From an uncultured Pelagibacteraceae bacterium (GTDB lineage: Bacteria > Pseudomonadota > Alphaproteobacteria > Pelagibacterales > Pelagibacteraceae), in contig CACFSO010000001.1 in NCBI GenBank assembly GCA_902568975.1, positions 62,001 through 126,000 on the forward strand: DNA of 64,000 bases. Direction: 5' to 3'. The translations under genes and the position numbers were made by a program. Below, piece by piece: positions 25,415-33,844 of this stretch. Under the pieces are notes generated by a model that saw only the letters and a program-made list of their open reading frames with translations, did no database searches and was not told where the DNA came from. Numbering within the stretch: the stretch's first letter is position 1; every line of letters begins with the position of its first letter.

Positions 25415-26185
25415 ATGAAATTAGGTTTTATAGGAACTGGCAAAATAACCTCTTCTGTAGTTACGGGAATATGCAGATCTAAAATATCTTTTAAAAAGAT
25501 AATTTTGTCTCCTAGAAATAGAAATACAGCTAGAGCACTTAAAAAAAAATTTAGAAAAGTTTCTATTGCAAAAAATAACCAGGAAATAGTTGATTCTTGT
25601 AATTGGATTTTTTTAGCAGTTACTCCATCTGTAGGTCAAAAAATTATTAAAAATTTAAAATTTAAATCAAGACAAACAATTGTTAGCTTTATTTCAACAA
25701 TGACTTTACCTCAGCTTAAAAAAGCAATTAAGGTAAAAACAAAAATTGTAAGAGCAATACCTCTTCCACCAATTTCATTAAGAAAAGGTCCAGTTCCAAT
25801 GTTTCCACCCAATAAAAAAGTTAAAAACTTTTTTAATAAGCTCGGAACAGCTGTTGAAATTAGTAATGAAAAACTTTCTAAAAACTTTTGGTCTACTTCA
25901 GGAATGATGGCTCCATTTTACGAATTGTTAAGTACAATGTCGAATTGGTTAGTTAAACGTGGAGTTAAAAGAGATAAAGCTCAAAAATATATTACTTCTC
26001 TTTTTGTAGCTTTATCAGAAGATGCTGTTTTTAATTCTAATAAAGATTTAAAATATTTAGTAAAAGAATCTCAAACTTCAAAAGGACTTAATGAACAAGG
26101 ACTTAAAGAACTAAGAAAAGCTGGCTTCTATAGGGCAACAGAAAAAACATTAAATAGTATTCTTAAAAGATTAAACAAAGTATAA
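25415..26185 (+). CDS. Pyrroline-5-carboxylate reductase-like NAD(P)-binding protein
   Basis: Cytoplasmic protein of the ProC/6-phosphogluconate dehydrogenase-like fold, 256 residues from the ATG at 25415, which places MKLGFIGTGKI at the N-terminus as usual; a TTG at 25403 would add four residues. The dinucleotide motif GFIGTGKI and an AVTPS segment are present. The C-terminal ProC loop is altered (ESQTSKGLNEQGLKEL instead of the conserved SPGGTT run), so it may act on a related imine or be a divergent paralogue. It follows the tct operon. Confidence 0.72.
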   Translation: MKLGFIGTGKITSSVVTGICRSKISFKKIILSPRNRNTARALKKKFRKVSIAKNNQEIVDSCNWIFLAVTPSVGQKIIKNLKFKSRQTIVSFISTMTLPQLKKAIKVKTKIVRAIPLPPISLRKGPVPMFPPNKKVKNFFNKLGTAVEISNEKLSKNFWSTSGMMAPFYELLSTMSNWLVKRGVKRDKAQKYITSLFVALSEDAVFNSNKDLKYLVKESQTSKGLNEQGLKELRKAGFYRATEKTLNSILKRLNKV

Positions 26186-26191
26186 TTTTTT

Positions 26192-26989
26192 ATGCTTTCA
26201 GATCCCAACATTCTGCAAATAGACAATCTTTCAAAATATTTTGGAGGTTTAGCTGCAGTATCTGATTGTTCATTAAAAATTAAAAGAGGATCTATTACCG
26301 GAATTATTGGACCTAATGGTTCAGGCAAAACAACATTATTTAATTTAATTGCTGGAAATTTAAAATCTTCCAAGGGTACAGTTTTATTTAATAATGAAAA
26401 TATAACTGATGTTCCAAGTTATGAATTATTTTCAAAAGGCTTACTTAGAACTTTTCAAATTGCACATGAGTTTACAAATTTAACTGTACTTGAAAATTTA
26501 ATGATGGTTCCTGGTAACCAGTCAGGAGAAAAACTTATAAATGCTTTATTAAAACCAAGTTTAATAAACAAAGAAGAAAAAATTATTAGAGAGAAGGCAT
26601 ATGATGTAATAGAATTTTTAAATCTCAAGCATCTTGCAAATGAATTAGCAGGAAATCTCTCTGGGGGTCAAAAAAAACTTTTAGAACTTGGAAGAACTAT
26701 GATGGTAGATGCAAAATTAGTTTTATTAGATGAGGTTGGTGCAGGAGTAAACCGTACATTATTAAAAGATATTGGAACTTCAATACAAAGATTAAATCAA
26801 GAAAAAGGATATACTTTTTGTATGATCGAGCATGATATGGACTTTATAAGTCGTTTATGTGATCCAGTTATTGTTATGGCGGAAGGCTCTGTTTTATTTG
26901 AGGGAACACCAGACGAAGTAAAAAAAAATGAAAAAGTTATAGAAAGTTATTTAGGAAGAGGATCAAAAATTAAAGGAGAAGATAATTAA
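26192..26989 (+). CDS. livG: Liv-type ABC ATPase LivG (system 2)
   Basis: A 265-residue ATPase with Walker A GPNGSGKTT, signature LSGGQKK, and Walker B LVLLDEVGAGVN, in which Val replaces the usual Pro after DE. IEHDMDFISRLCD is the switch region. It starts 6 bp after the ProC-like gene; its stop overlaps livF by one base (TAATG). Confidence 0.92.
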   Translation: MLSDPNILQIDNLSKYFGGLAAVSDCSLKIKRGSITGIIGPNGSGKTTLFNLIAGNLKSSKGTVLFNNENITDVPSYELFSKGLLRTFQIAHEFTNLTVLENLMMVPGNQSGEKLINALLKPSLINKEEKIIREKAYDVIEFLNLKHLANELAGNLSGGQKKLLELGRTMMVDAKLVLLDEVGAGVNRTLLKDIGTSIQRLNQEKGYTFCMIEHDMDFISRLCDPVIVMAEGSVLFEGTPDEVKKNEKVIESYLGRGSKIKGEDN

Positions 26990-27693
26990 TGGCTTTTTTT
27001 GAGGGAAAAAAAATGACAGGAGGTTATGGAGGTGCAGATATTATAACTTCTTGCTCTGTTAATGTTAATAGAGGGGAAATTGTTGCAATCTTAGGACCTA
27101 ATGGAGCGGGTAAATCAACAGCAATGAAAGCTATGCTTGGTTTACTTAATCTTAAGTCCGGAACTATTACAATTGACGGAAAAGATATTTCAAATTTATC
27201 TCCTCAGGATAGAGTAAAACAAGGTATTTCTTTTGTTCCACAAACTAGAAATGTATTTGCAGGATTAACAGTAAGAGAGAATCTTGAAATGGGTGCTTTC
27301 TTAAGAAATGATGATTTAGAAAAAATAATTAACGAAATTTATAATTTATTTCCAATTTTGAATGAAAAAAAATCACAAATAGTTGGAGAATTATCCGGTG
27401 GTCAAAGACAACAAGTGGCATTAGGAAGAGCATTAATGACAAAACCATCTGTATTAATGCTAGATGAACCAACTGCTGGAGTTTCGCCTATAGTTATGGA
27501 TGAATTGTTTGCTCATATACTTAAAGTTAAAGAGACTGATGTTGCAATAATAATGGTAGAACAAAATGCAAAACAGGCATTAAGTATTTCAGATAGGGGC
27601 TACGTACTAGTTACTGGTGAAAATAAATTTGAAGGAAGCGGAAAAGAATTATTGAATGATCCAGAAGTAAGAAGATCATTCTTAGGAGCTTAA
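26989..27693 (+). CDS. livF: Liv-type ABC ATPase LivF (system 2)
   Basis: A 234-residue ATPase with Walker A GPNGAGKST, SFVPQTRNVFAGLTVREN, signature LSGGQRQQVA and Walker B LMLDEPTAGVSP. VEQNAKQALSISDRGYVL is the LivF-type C-terminal pattern. It lies one base before livH. Confidence 0.93.
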   Translation: MAFFEGKKMTGGYGGADIITSCSVNVNRGEIVAILGPNGAGKSTAMKAMLGLLNLKSGTITIDGKDISNLSPQDRVKQGISFVPQTRNVFAGLTVRENLEMGAFLRNDDLEKIINEIYNLFPILNEKKSQIVGELSGGQRQQVALGRALMTKPSVLMLDEPTAGVSPIVMDELFAHILKVKETDVAIIMVEQNAKQALSISDRGYVLVTGENKFEGSGKELLNDPEVRRSFLGA

Positions 27694-27694
27694 A

Positions 27695-28705
27695 GTGGAT
27701 TTTATTAATGCAATAATACTTTTATTAAATTATACAGTTTTACCCGCTCTTACTTATGGGTCTCAATTAGCGCTTGGAGCTATTTTTGTAACATTAATTT
27801 ATGGAATTTTAAGATTTGCTAATTTTGCAACAGGGGACATGATGTCCTTTGGAACAATGTTTGCAGTTTTGCTTACATATTATTTTCAATCAAAAGGTAT
27901 AAGTTTTGGGGTATTACCAACAGCTTTGCTTACTATTCCCTTTGCTGTTTTTATGATGATATTTTATATGTTAGTTATAGATAAACTTGTATTTAGTTAT
28001 TACAGGTTTAAGAAAAGCCCCCCAGTTCAACTTGCTATGGTTAGCATAGGAGTGATGTTTGTTACACAAGCTCTTGTAAGAATAATTATAGGACCTTTTG
28101 ATAGAAGGTTTTTTGACGGTGAAAAATTTATTATAAAAGCAATAGAATTTAAAGAAATGACTGGATTAAATGAGGGTTTAACTATTAAATCAACTCAAGT
28201 CATAACAATATTAATAACTATTATTGTTGTTTCAATAGTATTTTGGTTTTTAAACAAAACTAAAACTGGCAAAAGTATGCGTGCATATTCTGATAACGAA
28301 GATTTAGCATTACTTTCAGGAATAGATCCAAAAAAAGTTGTAATGATCACCTGGATGATTGGAGGGTTATTAGCAACTATAGGAGGAATTTTGTATGGGT
28401 TAGATAAAAGTTATAAACCGTTCGTTTATTTTAACAACATGCTACCAATTTTTGCTGCAGCAATTGTTGGAGGGATAGGAAATCCATTTGGAGCATTTTT
28501 AGGAGGATATGTAATAGCATTTGCAGAAATACTTATAACTTATGCATATAAAAAATTCCTAACATATGTACTACCAGAATTTTTAGAACCAGATTCTCTT
28601 ATGCAGCTATTATCAACTGATTATAAATTTGCAGTTTCATTTTCTATTTTGGTTATTGTTTTGTTATTTAGACCTACAGGAATTTTTAAAGGAAGAGTTT
28701 TATGA
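27695..28705 (+). CDS. livH: Liv-type ABC permease LivH (system 2)
   Basis: A 336-residue permease, GTG start. Motifs are TLIYGILRFANFATGDMMSFG in the first third, KTGKSMRAYSDNEDLALLSG for the cytoplasmic loop, and AAIVGGIGNPFGAFLGGY near the end. Both permeases follow the two ATPases in this system, a different gene order from system 1. Confidence 0.92.
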   Translation: MDFINAIILLLNYTVLPALTYGSQLALGAIFVTLIYGILRFANFATGDMMSFGTMFAVLLTYYFQSKGISFGVLPTALLTIPFAVFMMIFYMLVIDKLVFSYYRFKKSPPVQLAMVSIGVMFVTQALVRIIIGPFDRRFFDGEKFIIKAIEFKEMTGLNEGLTIKSTQVITILITIIVVSIVFWFLNKTKTGKSMRAYSDNEDLALLSGIDPKKVVMITWMIGGLLATIGGILYGLDKSYKPFVYFNNMLPIFAAAIVGGIGNPFGAFLGGYVIAFAEILITYAYKKFLTYVLPEFLEPDSLMQLLSTDYKFAVSFSILVIVLLFRPTGIFKGRVL

Positions 28706-30072
28706 GGCAATACGCAAATGTTATCTCAGCATATATAATAATGATTATACTCATTATTTTAGTGGGAATATTTCAGTCTTGGACTGTTGCTTTATCTATA
28801 CTAAATTTTTGTTTAATTTCAGCTGTTATGACAATGGGTGCAAATATTCAATGGGGTTATGCAGGTTTAATTAACTTTGGAGTTATGGGATATACAGCAT
28901 TAGGTGGATTAGCCGCGGTACTTGTTTCAGTTGCTCCTGTTGGAGAAGCCTGGCAAGCAGGTGGTATAAGTATAATTATTTGCCTTTTCATAATAATTGG
29001 AATGGTTTTTTCAATCCGGTATGTTTTGAAAAAAATTCAAAAATCAAAAAAAAGAAATTATTTAATCGCTGCAATTATAATTTTTGGATTAATACTTTTA
29101 AGAGTAATTTCTGGACCTGCGATGGAACACATTGAAGCTGTTGATCCTGCAAAAACTGGTTTTTTAGGTGGACTTGGAATGCCAATTTTATTTTCTTGGA
29201 TTATTGGTGGTTTTTTTGCTGCTGGAGCTGCGTATATTGTTGGAAAAGTAGCTCTTGGATTACGTGCAGACTATCTTGCTATCGCAACATTATTAATTTC
29301 AGAGATTATTATTTCAATCATTAAACACGAAGATTGGTTATCACGTGGGGTAAAAAATGTTATTGGTTTAAAAAGACCTGTACCCTACGAAATAGATTTA
29401 CAATCATCATCTTGGTTCATAAATTTAATTGAAAAACTTAATGAGGGAAAATTAAACTTAATTAATTCAGTTTCAGACAGACAAGATGCGTTAAATCAGT
29501 TAGTAATTAATGCTTCTTCTATTTATGTAAAACTTTGTTTTGCTGGATTATTTACAATAGTGGTAATTATTTTGCTAATTATTACTCAAAAAGCTCTTTA
29601 TTCACCCTGGGGAAGAATGATGAGAGCTATTAGAGATAATGAAGAAGCTGCTAATGCCATGGGAAAAAATGTTGTTAGAGAACATTTGTTAATATTTATT
29701 TTAGGCTCAGCTGTTGTTGGAATCGCAGGCGCAATGATGGTGACTCATGATGGATTATTTACCCCAGGTAGCTATAGACCTATGAGATATACATTTTTAA
29801 TTTGGGTAATGGTTATAGTTGGTGGAAGTGGAAATAACTTTGGAGCAATATTAGGGGGATTTGTTGTCTGGTTTTTATGGATTGAAGCGGCACCAATAGC
29901 TTTGTTTGTTATTAATTTTTTCACTTCGCATTTATCAGAAACTAATGCTTTAAAAAATCATCTTATTGAAAGCATACCATATTTTAGATTTTTAATGATG
30001 GGAGTAGGACTTTTATTAATAATGAGATATAAACCTAGAGGAATATTGCCTGAAAAAATCATTAAACAGTAA
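28702..30072 (+). CDS. livM: Liv-type ABC permease LivM (system 2)
   Basis: A 456-residue permease, longer than system 1 LivM because of an added basic loop and membrane segment around residues 105-170. Conserved parts are NIQWGYAGLINFGVMGYTAL, ALGLRADYLAIATLLISEII, RAIRDNEEAANAMGKN and VVGGSGNNFGAILGGFVVW. It overlaps livH by 4 bp. No binding-protein gene lies inside this operon. Confidence 0.92.
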   Translation: MRQYANVISAYIIMIILIILVGIFQSWTVALSILNFCLISAVMTMGANIQWGYAGLINFGVMGYTALGGLAAVLVSVAPVGEAWQAGGISIIICLFIIIGMVFSIRYVLKKIQKSKKRNYLIAAIIIFGLILLRVISGPAMEHIEAVDPAKTGFLGGLGMPILFSWIIGGFFAAGAAYIVGKVALGLRADYLAIATLLISEIIISIIKHEDWLSRGVKNVIGLKRPVPYEIDLQSSSWFINLIEKLNEGKLNLINSVSDRQDALNQLVINASSIYVKLCFAGLFTIVVIILLIITQKALYSPWGRMMRAIRDNEEAANAMGKNVVREHLLIFILGSAVVGIAGAMMVTHDGLFTPGSYRPMRYTFLIWVMVIVGGSGNNFGAILGGFVVWFLWIEAAPIALFVINFFTSHLSETNALKNHLIESIPYFRFLMMGVGLLLIMRYKPRGILPEKIIKQ

Positions 30073-30078
30073 TAATAT

Positions 30079-30450
30079 ATGAAAAAAATTTTTTTAATTA
30101 TTTTATTATTAATATCAACAAAAACTTTTTCTTTGGAATATAAATCTAATTTTACCATAGAAGACTTTGAGAAAGCACAAAATAATGGAAAGATAGTGGT
30201 AGTTAGTTCTTGGAATAAATTTTGTGGAACTTGTAAAAGGCAAAAACCAATTCTTAAACAAGCAGAAAATGATTTTAATGATGTTTTGTTTATGTATTTT
30301 GAACAAAATAAAAATAAAGATATCGCTAAATATTTAGATTTTCAATTTTGGAGCACGATTGCAGTTTATAAAAATAATAAACAAGTTGAAAAAACTATTG
30401 GACTAAGCACTAAAGAAGATATTTATAATCTAATCAAAAAGGGAATTTAA
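30079..30450 (+). CDS. Exported thioredoxin-like protein
   Basis: A 123-residue protein with a short signal peptide (1-18, ending TFS) and a thioredoxin fold. The active site is CGTC in SWNKFCGTCKRQKP (about residues 46-59). It lacks the other parts of DsbE or DsbD, so it may serve as a stand-alone periplasmic thiol oxidoreductase. It starts 6 bp after livM and its stop overlaps the next small gene (TAATG). Confidence 0.8.
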   Translation: MKKIFLIILLLISTKTFSLEYKSNFTIEDFEKAQNNGKIVVVSSWNKFCGTCKRQKPILKQAENDFNDVLFMYFEQNKNKDIAKYLDFQFWSTIAVYKNNKQVEKTIGLSTKEDIYNLIKKGI

Positions 30451-30518
30451 TGTACTATATTTTTCTTGGAATAGTGCTTGGACTTATTTTTTATCTTTCA
30501 GACAAATATATATTTTAA
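30450..30518 (+). CDS. 22-residue single-span membrane peptide, coupled to both neighbours
   Basis: ATG at 30450 reads MYYIFLGIVLGLIFYLSDKY and ends IF, then TAA at 30516-30518. It is one hydrophobic helix with a short polar end (SDKY). Its start overlaps the thioredoxin-like stop and its own stop overlaps the MFS start, both as TAATG. It fills the whole gap between these genes, which argues for a real translated peptide. Alternatively it only carries ribosomes to the MFS gene. No family recognised. Confidence 0.55.
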   Translation: MYYIFLGIVLGLIFYLSDKYIF

Positions 30519-31681
30519 TGAATAAAAACCTTTGGTTATTAATTTTAAGTCAAATTTTTGGCTTTACCATTGCTCCGGTTACAGTTTTTTTAAGTGGAAT
30601 TATCGGTTCACAAATAAGCCCAATTAAATCTCTTTCAACTTTACCAATGTCACTTTCTATAGTTGGTACAGCTATTTTTACAATTATTGCTTCAAAAATC
30701 ATGAGTGTTATTGGTCGTAAGTGGGGATTTATTCTTGCCTCGATAACAAGTTCTTTATTTGCTTTACTTGCAGCATACTCAATTTTAAAACAAAATTTTA
30801 TTTTGTATAGTATTTCTTGCTTTCTACTGGGTTCTGGAATGGCATTTTCACATCAATACCGTTTTGCAGCTGCAGAGGCTGTTAAAAAAGAATACGCACC
30901 AAAAGCAATTTCATTTTTACTATTATCAGGCATAATATCAGCTTTAATAGGCCCAAATTTAGCAAATTATTCTAAAGAATTAATTAATGAACATTTATAT
31001 GTTGGTTCTTACCTATGTTTAGCTGTTCTAACTTTAACTTCCACAATTTTTTTATTATTTTATAAAAGTGAATCTAATCATCAAGTTATTAGTATACATA
31101 AAGCAAGAAGTTATTTTCAGCTAATATCCCAACCAAGATTTTTGCAGGCTATTATAGCATCAGCATTTGCATATGCTGTCATGTCTTTTTTAATGACCGC
31201 AACACCAATCAGTATGCATATTATGGAAAAAATGACTTTAGGAGAAACTAGTGTTGTAATTCAAATACATATAATAAGCATGTTTTTACCTGCATTAATA
31301 ACCGGTCAATTAATAAAAAAATATGGACATAGTAATATTATGTACTCAGGAGTTTTGCTTTTTTTAGTAACAATAATTTTAAGTTTTTTTGATCAGACTT
31401 TTTTAAATTATTTGTTAGCTTTAATATTTTTAGGTTTAGGATGGAATTTTTTATATATATCTGGAACTAGTCTTTTAATTTTAACTTATAAAGAAGAAGA
31501 AAAATTCAAAGCCCAAGGTTTTAATGATTTTATTGTTTTTTCTATTCAAGCCATAGCCAGTTTATCAGCAGGTATATTACTTACAACGGCCGGTTGGAAA
31601 ACTATGAATTTAATATGCATTCCTTTTTTAATTTTAATTATAATTTCAACTTTTAGGGCTGAATTATTAACTAGAAAATAA
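30518..31681 (+). CDS. Major facilitator superfamily permease
   Basis: A 387-residue membrane protein with twelve hydrophobic segments. The first repeat has the loop-2/3 region SKIMSVIGRKWGFILASI (G-R-K/R type motif) and SGMAFSHQYRFAAAEAV; the second has TGQLIKKYGHSNIMYSG. Such MFS members with a conserved HQYRFAAAE segment are of unknown substrate. It is translationally coupled to the 22-residue peptide. Confidence 0.83.
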   Translation: MNKNLWLLILSQIFGFTIAPVTVFLSGIIGSQISPIKSLSTLPMSLSIVGTAIFTIIASKIMSVIGRKWGFILASITSSLFALLAAYSILKQNFILYSISCFLLGSGMAFSHQYRFAAAEAVKKEYAPKAISFLLLSGIISALIGPNLANYSKELINEHLYVGSYLCLAVLTLTSTIFLLFYKSESNHQVISIHKARSYFQLISQPRFLQAIIASAFAYAVMSFLMTATPISMHIMEKMTLGETSVVIQIHIISMFLPALITGQLIKKYGHSNIMYSGVLLFLVTIILSFFDQTFLNYLLALIFLGLGWNFLYISGTSLLILTYKEEEKFKAQGFNDFIVFSIQAIASLSAGILLTTAGWKTMNLICIPFLILIIISTFRAELLTRK

Positions 31682-31682
31682 A

Positions 31683-31712
31683 AAAACCTCAGCAGCTTTC
31701 ACCGCTGAGGTT
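31683..31712 (-). terminator. Bidirectional-type hairpin between MFS gene and binding-protein gene
   Basis: AAACCTCAGC (31683-31692) and GCTGAGGTTT (31703-31712) form a perfect 10-bp stem with a 10-nt loop. On the minus strand a run of seven T follows, so it is a canonical terminator for the binding-protein gene ending at 31727. On the plus strand it is followed by TTTATAAATTT and may also end the MFS transcript. Confidence 0.9.
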
Positions 31713-31726
31713 TATAAATTTAGATA

Positions 31727-32908
31727 CTATCTTTGTTTTTTAGTTTTAAATTTTCCTTTTTTGATTTCTTTTTCTAAGAAAGAACCTTCTGCCTCACCAA
31801 CACCAGTGAATGTAACTCCAGTTGCTCCTTCGTAGTCAATTGCTTTACCACTAGCTAATAAATCTAAAGCTTTTTTAAGTTCACCAGGATAAATTTTTGT
31901 ACCTGGGCCATTAGCTACCGCCATCACATTTTTTTGAATGGTTGCTCTATCAGCTTTTCCGCCAGCTTGCATAGCAAGTACTATTAAAGCACCTGCATCA
32001 TAAGATTCTCCAGTATAAGGACCAGAAGAATCGATACCACCAGCTTTAGCAACTGTAGCAAATACTCCTGCACCTTTTCCTGTTGAACCTGGAAGAGAAC
32101 CAAAAGATTTATTTAATTCTTTTCCGAAAGCATCTGTTAAAGAATCACCTATCATTCCATCTGATAAAATAAATGTATCAAATGCTCCTGAATCTAACGA
32201 AGCTTGAATAATTCCTTTACCACCTTGGTCAAGGTAACCAATTACAGCAACCGCATCACCACCTGCTGCAGCTAAAGTAGCTACCTCAGAAGAGTAGTCA
32301 GCTTTGCCATCTTCATGTGCAGTAACAGCTGTAACTTTAATACCATGTGCTTTTGCAGCAGCAGCGTAAACATCTGCTAATCCTTTACCATAGTCATTAT
32401 TTGTATAACTAACTGCAACACTTTTAACTCCTCTATCTTTAGTGATATCTGCTAAAATTTGCCCACCTCTTGCATCTGATGGAGCAGTTCTAAAGAAATA
32501 ACCATTATCAGCTAAGTCAGTTAATCCTGGAGAAGTTGCAGATGGAGAAATCATTACAACTCCATTAGGTACTGCTACGTTTGTAGCAATTGCACCAGTA
32601 ACACCAGAGCAGTCAGCACCCATAATTGCAACAACACCATCTGATACCAATTTTTCAGCAGCAGCTTGTGCGGCAGCAGAGTCAACACATGTTGAGTCGC
32701 CTTCTAAAACTGTTATTTTTTTTCCGCCTAATAAAGATCCAGAGTCTGAAGCTTCTTGAAAAGCTAATTTTGCCGAATCTCTCATGGCAGGAGTAAGAGA
32801 TTCAATAGGACCAGTAAATCCTAATATGATCCCCATTTTAATATCTGCTAATACACTTGTTGAAATGGTCGAAACAAATAAAAAAGCAGCAATTATTAAT
32901 TTTCTCAT
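31727..32908 (-). CDS. Liv-type ABC periplasmic binding protein (probably system 2)
   Basis: A 393-residue receptor of the branched-chain amino-acid class. The signal peptide ends near residue 21 (SVLA). KMGIILGFTGPIESLTPAMR at the mature start, EASDSGSLLGGKKI, GDSTCVDSAAAQAAAEKLV, a C-G-V-T segment around residue 103 (the two cysteines probably form a disulfide) and SPSATSPGLTDL are typical. The Liv-2 operon has no receptor of its own; this gene converges on it and is the nearest candidate. It has its own terminator and an AGAGGAAAAT ribosome site. Confidence 0.9.
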   Translation of the reverse strand: MRKLIIAAFLFVSTISTSVLADIKMGIILGFTGPIESLTPAMRDSAKLAFQEASDSGSLLGGKKITVLEGDSTCVDSAAAQAAAEKLVSDGVVAIMGADCSGVTGAIATNVAVPNGVVMISPSATSPGLTDLADNGYFFRTAPSDARGGQILADITKDRGVKSVAVSYTNNDYGKGLADVYAAAAKAHGIKVTAVTAHEDGKADYSSEVATLAAAGGDAVAVIGYLDQGGKGIIQASLDSGAFDTFILSDGMIGDSLTDAFGKELNKSFGSLPGSTGKGAGVFATVAKAGGIDSSGPYTGESYDAGALIVLAMQAGGKADRATIQKNVMAVANGPGTKIYPGELKKALDLLASGKAIDYEGATGVTFTGVGEAEGSFLEKEIKKGKFKTKKQR

Positions 32909-32981
32909 ATTTTCCTCTAATTTGTTAACAATTTATAAAGATTAAATTAAATCTTATTAGTTTAAATTTTCAATAAGTAAT

Positions 32982-33839
32982 TTAACTAGTCTTTTGTAGT
33001 AAAAAGACAGAAGTTATTACTATAATTCCACCTATAGCCATTATTATAGTTGGTATTTCACCAAATATTAAAAATGATAAGAAAATTCCAAAAACAGGAA
33101 AAAGAGCATAAAATGGCAAAACTTGTCCAACTGGATAAAACTTGTAAAGATAAAACATGGCCATATGTCCCATCAGAGAACATAAAACTCCATGATGAAT
33201 TGCCATTAACCAGGCTTCAGTATTTAAATTTTTTAAAAGTAATATTGTATTTCCCTCAAAAAAAATTGATAAAATTAATAAAGTTATAAAGCCAACTATT
33301 CCCATTATAGCGTTAGTAAATTTTACATCTAATTCCTTTAGATATCTCGAAAATACTTGAGAGAAAGCATAAAAAAATGCCATACAGCAAATAAGCACAA
33401 AACCTAAAATTTCATCTGCAATTTTTGGATCAAATCCAATAAAAATTATACCTATAAAAGATGTAAAAATTAATATCCATTTTTTACTGCTTATTTTTTC
33501 TCCAATAAATACAGAGCTAATGACAATTGCTAATGGAATTGATAGTTGAGCCCCTATTACAATTGGTGACAAAATGTTGGATACATTTACTGATAAATAT
33601 AAAAAAAGATTTACCGCAGTTCCCATTGAAATAGCGAAACCTAATAGTGGTAACAAATATTTTTTTTCAGGTAATTTAAATTTTATAAAAGGCAAAAGAC
33701 AAATAAATACAATTGCCATTCTTATTGATCCGAACAATATAGGTGGTATGTAAGCATTTAAACCTAACTTCGCAGTAGGGTAAGCACTGCCAAGTAAAAA
33801 CATTATAAATAAAATTAAAAACGTATGTTTTAGAGTCAA
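32982..33839 (-). CDS. DMT-superfamily (EamA) permease
   Basis: A 285-residue membrane protein with about ten segments in two EamA repeats (FLLGSAYPTAKLGLN in the first, CMAFFYAFSQVFSRYLKE in the second). It lies 5 bp downstream of the aldehyde dehydrogenase, so it is the last gene of a six-gene catabolic operon and may carry that pathway's substrate or product. Confidence 0.83.
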   Translation of the reverse strand: MTLKHTFLILFIMFLLGSAYPTAKLGLNAYIPPILFGSIRMAIVFICLLPFIKFKLPEKKYLLPLLGFAISMGTAVNLFLYLSVNVSNILSPIVIGAQLSIPLAIVISSVFIGEKISSKKWILIFTSFIGIIFIGFDPKIADEILGFVLICCMAFFYAFSQVFSRYLKELDVKFTNAIMGIVGFITLLILSIFFEGNTILLLKNLNTEAWLMAIHHGVLCSLMGHMAMFYLYKFYPVGQVLPFYALFPVFGIFLSFLIFGEIPTIIMAIGGIIVITSVFLLQKTS

Positions 33840-33844
33840 TTTAT

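Noticed and set aside
33050-33289. Plus-strand frame of 79 codons opposite the DMT permease
   Set aside because: It overlaps a well-supported membrane protein gene on the minus strand and has a lysine-rich composition typical of antisense AT-rich frames.
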